A DNA stretch of 64,000 nucleotides from DUPU01 sp050952465 (GTDB lineage: Bacteria > Bacillota > Dehalobacteriia > Dehalobacteriales > Dehalobacteriaceae). The DNA is taken from contig JBMNKZ010000002.1 of assembly GCA_050952465.1 (NCBI GenBank), positions 269,351-333,350 on the forward strand, in the 5' to 3' direction. Shown piece after piece: positions 59,608 through 64,000 of the stretch. The notes beneath the pieces were generated by a model. The model was given only the letters and a program-made list of their open reading frames with translations. It made no database searches and was not told the DNA's origin. Position 1 is the first letter of the stretch. Each line of letters starts with the position of its first letter. The position numbers and the translations under genes are program-made.

Positions 59608-60825
59608 GTAATCTGCGTTGATTTTCACATAGTCATACGTTAAATCACAGCCCCAAGCCGTCGCTTCTTCTTCCCCTTGATGCAAGTCAATTCGAACTTT
59701 AATTTCCTTTTCCCGTAATATCTTTTTGGCATTCTCTTCGCTAAACTCCAATCCCGTACCAAGTTCAGCGACTTTTTCCCTGCCGGCAGCACTTTCCAGC
59801 CAAATTTCCACTGTTTTTGGATCTATCTCTGCCCCAGAATAACCTACGGCGCATAGAATCCTTCCCCAGTTGGCATCTTCTCCAAAAATAGCTGACTTAA
59901 CCAGGCTGGATGACACGACGGCTTTTGCTGCTGCCCTAGCATCTTTAACACTTAAGGCATTTTTCACCTGTACCTCCAGAAACTTTGAGGCTCCTTCCCC
60001 ATCTTTAGCCAACATTTTCGCCAGTCCCATACATACATAATCAAGTACTTCTTGAAACTCATTTAATAAAGGACTATTTCCATCAATTACTGGATTGCCG
60101 GCTTTTCCGTTGGCCAAAATCACTGCCATATCATTAGTACTGGTATCTCCGTCCACAGTAATCATATTAAATGACTTGTCCACGGCATTCTTTAAAGCCT
60201 GCTGTAGAACGTCGGCATCCACATTCGCATCAGTTGTAATAAAAGCCAGCATCGTTGCCATATTCGGATGAATCATACCGGAACCTTTGCACATCCCCCC
60301 AACGCTAATTAAAGCATCACCGATCCGTGCCCGTACGGCAATTTCTTTCGGGAAAAGATCAGTGGTCATAATAGCCAGAGCTGCATCATGCCCTCCCTCT
60401 TGAGATAGATGAGCACAAGCTTTTTTGATTCCCATTTTAACAATATCCCGGGGAAGCTGATGCCCTATTACACCTGTCGAGGATACAATTACCTGTTTTT
60501 CATCAATACCCAACTCCTCGGCCATCCACAAAGCCATCAAGGCAGCTGTTTCCTCTCCCTCAAGGCCGGTACAGGCATTGGCATTTCCGCTGTTAGCCAC
60601 TACTCCTTGGGCTAAACCTCCTACCACGACTTTTTGCGATAATAATACAGGAGCCGCTTTTATCCGATTTTGGGTGAAAACCCCTCCAACTCGAGCAGGA
60701 ACATCAGAGTAAATTACCGCTACATCTGGTTTATCTTTATTACTTTTTTTTATTCCAGCATGTACACCTGCGGCTTTAAATCCTGATGCTGCTGTAACTC
60801 CACCGGGAATAACATTAAACTCCAT
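59599..60825 (-). CDS. argJ: Bifunctional ornithine acetyltransferase / N-acetylglutamate synthase
   Basis: A 408-residue ArgJ. VTAASGFKAAGVHAGIK and NSGNANACTG mark the N-terminal part; KGSGMIHPNMATMLAF holds the self-cleavage site, where the Thr becomes the nucleophile of the beta chain. It recycles the acetyl group from acetylornithine to glutamate. ATG 60825 follows AAGGAGG. With argC, argB and argD it forms the cyclic arginine route. Confidence 0.96.
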   Translation of the reverse strand: MEFNVIPGGVTAASGFKAAGVHAGIKKSNKDKPDVAVIYSDVPARVGGVFTQNRIKAAPVLLSQKVVVGGLAQGVVANSGNANACTGLEGEETAALMALWMAEELGIDEKQVIVSSTGVIGHQLPRDIVKMGIKKACAHLSQEGGHDAALAIMTTDLFPKEIAVRARIGDALISVGGMCKGSGMIHPNMATMLAFITTDANVDADVLQQALKNAVDKSFNMITVDGDTSTNDMAVILANGKAGNPVIDGNSPLLNEFQEVLDYVCMGLAKMLAKDGEGASKFLEVQVKNALSVKDARAAAKAVVSSSLVKSAIFGEDANWGRILCAVGYSGAEIDPKTVEIWLESAAGREKVAELGTGLEFSEENAKKILREKEIKVRIDLHQGEEEATAWGCDLTYDYVKINADYRT

Positions 60826-60914
60826 CTATGAGCCTCCTTACCTTAAAAACAACTAATTAACTTTTACGGAATGTTATGAACTTTCCCTATTACCCACTAT
60901 CCCACTGTTTAACT

Positions 60915-61955
60915 TTATGGATATAACGGTACCAGTTCTAAGCCTGTTTTTTCAGGTAGATTAAAGATAATATTCATATTCTGAACTGCCTGACCGGCTG
61001 CACCTTTAACCAAATTATCTATGACCGCAGTGACAATCACCCTGTTTGTTCTTAAATCCACGTCCAAACCAAGATCACAAAAATTAGTCCCCGTAACCCA
61101 TTTAGTTTGAGGCCAAACTCCCGTAGGATGAAGCCGGATGAAATACTCATTTTGATAATGTCTTTGATATAATTCACTAATATCCACATCTCTACCTTTA
61201 GCATTTAGTGATGCATAAACGGTGGTTAATATCCCCCGGGTCATTGGAATTAAATGGGGTGTAAAAGATACATAAACCTCTGTTCCGGCTATTTCGCTTA
61301 AGGCTTGCTCAATTTCCGGAGTATGACGGTGCTTTGCTACATTGTATGCTTTTAAGCTTTCCGCACATTCTCCATAAAGGCTGCCAATGGCAGCGCTTCG
61401 CCCTGCCCCGGAGACCCCCGACTTGGAATCAATAATAATGGTGTTTAAATCAATTAATTTATTCTTTATTAAAGGATATAAAGCAAGTAAAGCACTGGTA
61501 GGATAGCATCCTGGGTTGCCTACGGCATTGGCGGACTTAATTTTATCCCGGTTGATTTCCGGAAGCCCATAAACCGCTTCTCGGGAAAGATTAGGATTCC
61601 CATGCTTCACGTGGTACCAGTCCTCATAAATATTAGTATCTCGAAAACGAAGATCCGCCCCTAAATCAATTACTTTTTTCCCCAGAGCACAAAGTCGTTC
61701 TGCCACAGGTACAGCATATCCATGGGGAAGAGCTAAAAAGACCACATCCGATAATTCTGCAATTTCTTCAGTATTTTGGGTTTTCAGTTCCATATCTATT
61801 AGACCCCTTAAATGGGGATAAACATCTTGTATATTTTGCCCGACATAAGACTTAGAAGTGAGATAAACCAACTCCACATTTGGATGCTTAATAAGAAACT
61901 TAATCAGTTCCACACCAGCATATCCTGTAGCCCCAATCACACTGGCCTTAATCAT
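60915..61955 (-). CDS. argC: N-acetyl-gamma-glutamyl-phosphate reductase
   Basis: A 346-residue ArgC. The NADP-binding start is IKASVIGATGYAGVELIK; GNPGCYPTSALLAL contains the catalytic cysteine, and HRHTPEIEQ the catalytic histidine region. ATG 61955 is right after TAGGAGGAAGG; an upstream in-frame start has no ribosome site. It is the first gene of the arginine operon. Confidence 0.96.
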   Translation of the reverse strand: MIKASVIGATGYAGVELIKFLIKHPNVELVYLTSKSYVGQNIQDVYPHLRGLIDMELKTQNTEEIAELSDVVFLALPHGYAVPVAERLCALGKKVIDLGADLRFRDTNIYEDWYHVKHGNPNLSREAVYGLPEINRDKIKSANAVGNPGCYPTSALLALYPLIKNKLIDLNTIIIDSKSGVSGAGRSAAIGSLYGECAESLKAYNVAKHRHTPEIEQALSEIAGTEVYVSFTPHLIPMTRGILTTVYASLNAKGRDVDISELYQRHYQNEYFIRLHPTGVWPQTKWVTGTNFCDLGLDVDLRTNRVIVTAVIDNLVKGAAGQAVQNMNIIFNLPEKTGLELVPLYP

Positions 61956-62074
61956 TATAGCCTTCCTCCTATAAAATTTTTTAAAACTATTTATAATCAT
62001 ACATTTATATCTATAATTAATCAATGATTTTTATCATATAAAAGGTTAATTACAGGGCACGTCCAAAAAGCCTC

Positions 62075-62107
62075 TAAAAAAAGACAAAGCGGTCCTTATG
62101 GAACGCT
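62075..62107 (-). terminator. Terminator of the yajQ gene
   Basis: On the minus strand AGCGTTCC (62100-62107) and GGACCGCT (62088-62095) form an 8-bp stem with one mismatch and a 4-base loop, followed by TTGTCTTTTTTT. Confidence 0.8.
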
Positions 62108-62132
62108 CTGTAAATATGAGATCCGTTACATG

Positions 62133-62624
62133 CTAACGGTAATTTATAAACTGTAGTTCTATTTGATAATCTTTTTGCTTTAGAAACTGGATTACTGATT
62201 GCAGGTCATCCCTGCTTTTTCCAGACACCCGTAGTTTATCCTCCATAATCTGGGCCTGCACCTTGATTTTTAAGTTTTTAATATCCTTAACCATCTGGCG
62301 GGCTTTTTCTATTTCAATACCCTGTTGAATCTTAATCATTTGGCGCAGCATACCACCGCTAGCCTCTTCAATTTTTCCAAAATCAAGATTCTTAACGGAT
62401 ACTTTCCGATTAATCATTTTTGTCTTAAGGACATCAATAATACTTTTTAACTTAAAATCATCTTCCGTAAGAATTTTAATGCCTCCATCTTCAATCCTTA
62501 TCTCGGTTTTGCTGTTTTTAAAATCATATCTTTGACCGATTTCTTTTTTTGTTTGATTAACAGCATTATCAACTTCCTGCATATCAACCTGAGAGACAAC
62601 ATCAAAAGATTCAACTTTTGCCAT
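62133..62624 (-). CDS. YajQ-family cyclic-di-GMP/nucleotide-binding protein
   Basis: A 163-residue protein matching the whole YajQ/DUF520 family: ESFDVVSQVDMQEVDNAVNQ at the start, YDFKNSKTEI, DFKLKSIIDVLKTKM and KIQAQIMEDKLRVSGKSRDDLQ-like C-terminal sequence. Family members bind nucleotides or cyclic-di-GMP and influence RNA polymerase or phage transcription. It is a short monocistronic gene with its own terminator. Confidence 0.93.
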   Translation of the reverse strand: MAKVESFDVVSQVDMQEVDNAVNQTKKEIGQRYDFKNSKTEIRIEDGGIKILTEDDFKLKSIIDVLKTKMINRKVSVKNLDFGKIEEASGGMLRQMIKIQQGIEIEKARQMVKDIKNLKIKVQAQIMEDKLRVSGKSRDDLQSVIQFLKQKDYQIELQFINYR

Positions 62625-62661
62625 AATATCGGCTCCTTATCTTTAATAAAAATATTAAATC

Positions 62662-63618
62662 TTAAATTACCATTTTTCCGTCTTTTAAAAGAATACACCC
62701 GTCAATCTCCAAAGTGGGGGATAAAATCACCCCGTCCAAGTGACTGGCCACCTCTACCACTCCCCCAATAGTGTGATTATCCCCTAAGGCCACATGGACT
62801 GTCCCAAAAATCTTTTCATCTTCCAACACTTCTCCCGTAAGCATCGCCTGCTGGTTAGTTCCTATCCCCAATTCCGCAACATTTCGCCCCTTTTTACCAT
62901 GGGGCTTTAGTAAAGTATTCAACAGAGCTGCCTCTTCCCCGCCTAGAATTTCTTCGGCATAACCTTCTTTGATCTGTATGGTAATAGGGTGATTTAGTTT
63001 GCCAATCCCGGTCATGGAGCCATCCACTACTAATATACCCTGGGCAGTATTTTCCAAAGGAGCAATATATGCTTCCCCCGCCGGAAGATTCCCAAACATT
63101 CCTTTATTCTTGTAAACCCCGGTATCTGGGTGGCCGACTCTCCCCGTTAGGTCAAAAAGCAAATCCGTGCCGGAAGCTGTGGTTAAGCGGGCCCTTTTAC
63201 CTTTTGTAAGGATTTCACTGATTGTTTTACTTAAAGCACCAATTTGGTCATAATCTGCATTTAAGGCTCTCGCCATCATATCCCGAGTAAGCCCCGGCAA
63301 TGATGCGATGCGGGCTCCAGCCTCATTTGCTTTTCTTCTTGCCCCGGTATGGGACAATGATTGCTTCGTGGCCAATAGTACCACGTCAGCTTCTTTCATG
63401 GCGGCGGAAACAGCTGCGGGCGGCTCTTCTCCGCTGGATGACCGAGGTATCATCTCCAGAAACATGGCCTCAGCACCTAATTTCCGAGCCTCGTCAAAAA
63501 AAATCTTACCCAATTCTTGAAGTATTGTATCTGTAACAATCAGCACCCTTTCTCCAGGTTTGGTACCCATACAGTCTAAGAGAGCTGTTTTTGCCGCTGC
63601 AGTTAGTTTTTTCTCCAT
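62662..63618 (-). CDS. M29-like aminopeptidase (thermophilic metalloprotease family)
   Basis: A 318-residue protein with the outline of the M29 aminopeptidase/dihydroxypyridine-dioxygenase-like family: KPGERVLIVTD at the start, LPAGEAYIAPLENTAQGILVVDGSM in the middle, AELGIGTN and the late HVALGDNHTIGG metal-site motif. It would be a metal-dependent aminopeptidase in the cytoplasm, though close relatives act as ring-cleaving dioxygenases in other bacteria. ATG 63618 has a GGAGGGAAA site. Confidence 0.85.
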   Translation of the reverse strand: MEKKLTAAAKTALLDCMGTKPGERVLIVTDTILQELGKIFFDEARKLGAEAMFLEMIPRSSSGEEPPAAVSAAMKEADVVLLATKQSLSHTGARRKANEAGARIASLPGLTRDMMARALNADYDQIGALSKTISEILTKGKRARLTTASGTDLLFDLTGRVGHPDTGVYKNKGMFGNLPAGEAYIAPLENTAQGILVVDGSMTGIGKLNHPITIQIKEGYAEEILGGEEAALLNTLLKPHGKKGRNVAELGIGTNQQAMLTGEVLEDEKIFGTVHVALGDNHTIGGVVEVASHLDGVILSPTLEIDGCILLKDGKMVI

Positions 63619-63656
63619 TTTTTTCCCTCCAAAATTACGTTACTCTAGTTTACCAC

Positions 63657-64000
63657 TTATACATTGCCCAGGTAAACATGTTTAAGTTTTTTTAGGGCAA
63701 TTTCTCGGGCAGTTTCCAGAGTTTTTATCGGGGTTGGTGCCAAATCCATCTGATAATTAGGAAAGTAACGGGAAAAATGCAAAGGAACTTCTGGTCCTAA
63801 TCTTTCGGCTACCCAGTTTACCAGGCATTCTATCTCTTCTTCCTCATCATTTAGCCCGGGAACTAAAAGAGTTGTAATCTCCAGATGCTTTCCAGCTTGA
63901 TAGGCCATTTCCGCAGCCGAAAGAACCGGGCCAAATTCTCCCTTCACGATCTTTTGGTAAAACTCACCGGTAAATCCCTTTATATCTATATTTAAGGCAT
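63657..64000 (-). CDS. amrS: AmmeMemoRadiSam system radical SAM enzyme (C-terminal part, cut by window edge)
   Basis: The minus-strand frame is open to the window end. The visible portion (about 114 residues) reads through NIDIKGFTGEFYQKIVKGEFG, LEITTLLVPGLND, VNWVAERLGPEVPLHFSRYFPNY and ends in KKLKHVYLGNV, the C-terminal signature of this radical SAM family (MEMO1/AMMECR1-associated). The N-terminal CxxxCxxC cluster motif lies outside the window. The precise role of the system in bacteria is not settled. Confidence 0.9.
   Translation of the reverse strand, partial: ALNIDIKGFTGEFYQKIVKGEFGPVLSAAEMAYQAGKHLEITTLLVPGLNDEEEEIECLVNWVAERLGPEVPLHFSRYFPNYQMDLAPTPIKTLETAREIALKKLKHVYLGNV

Overview
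The window reads as chromosomal DNA of a strictly anaerobic, low-to-mid GC Firmicute (class Clostridia, probably Peptococcaceae-like). The evidence is the gene content: formate-tetrahydrofolate ligase (Wood-Ljungdahl pathway), indolepyruvate:ferredoxin oxidoreductase, ADP-forming acyl-CoA synthetase, a corrinoid-activating ferredoxin/ASKHA protein, three MttB-family methyltransferases, a pyrrolysine gene (pylD), and strong AGGAGG-type ribosome binding sites with frequent TTG/GTG starts. The set recalls methylotrophic acetogens such as Dehalobacterium/Formimonas or Sporomusa-like bacteria, but I cannot assign a species from sequence alone.

Layout. 0.2-14.2 kb is mostly housekeeping and regulation: an AraC regulator; a divergent Fe-S protein / Crp-Fnr pair around a GTAAC-N4-GTTAC operator; DegV; an Mrp ATPase; NAD synthetase with a DUF1638 protein; a large PEP-synthase/rifampin-phosphotransferase-like protein; a corrinoid activator behind a HEPN-like protein; two small tandem paralogues; and an LpdD-like protein. 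14.3-28.1 kb is a methylamine/betaine-type region: mttB3-mttB2-mttB1-hyuA1-bcct in one direction, preceded by a second, about 99% identical hyuA, a LarA-type racemase and an orphan pylD. Several of these units have their own terminators and unusually structured leaders. 28.5-36.6 kb holds a tiny secreted-peptide gene, fhs, and an iorA-iorB-acd-aminotransferase operon for amino-acid fermentation with ATP gain.

37.0-54.4 kb is a catabolic island: an NhaC antiporter, then a compact 11-gene minus-strand operon with two molybdenum hydroxylases, an EtfBA pair (EtfA with a fused ferredoxin), an FAD amine-oxidase-like protein, a UbiD decarboxylase and a D-glutamate-cyclase-like protein. Racemase and DapF-like genes lie upstream. 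By eye this island is more GC-rich than its surroundings. One hydroxylase FAD subunit carries the four-cysteine loop of 4-hydroxybenzoyl-CoA reductase, which points to low-potential reductive chemistry. I know of no characterised pathway with this gene set, and it is the best candidate here for an undescribed system.

54.8-64 kb contains an XRE-cupin regulator, an IS1380-type insertion sequence, the argCJBD operon, YajQ, an M29-like aminopeptidase and the C-terminal part of an AmmeMemoRadiSam radical SAM enzyme cut by the window edge. Four genes between 52.6 and 58.6 kb carry single-base frameshifts, mostly at short homopolymers, so either local decay or consensus errors must be considered there.
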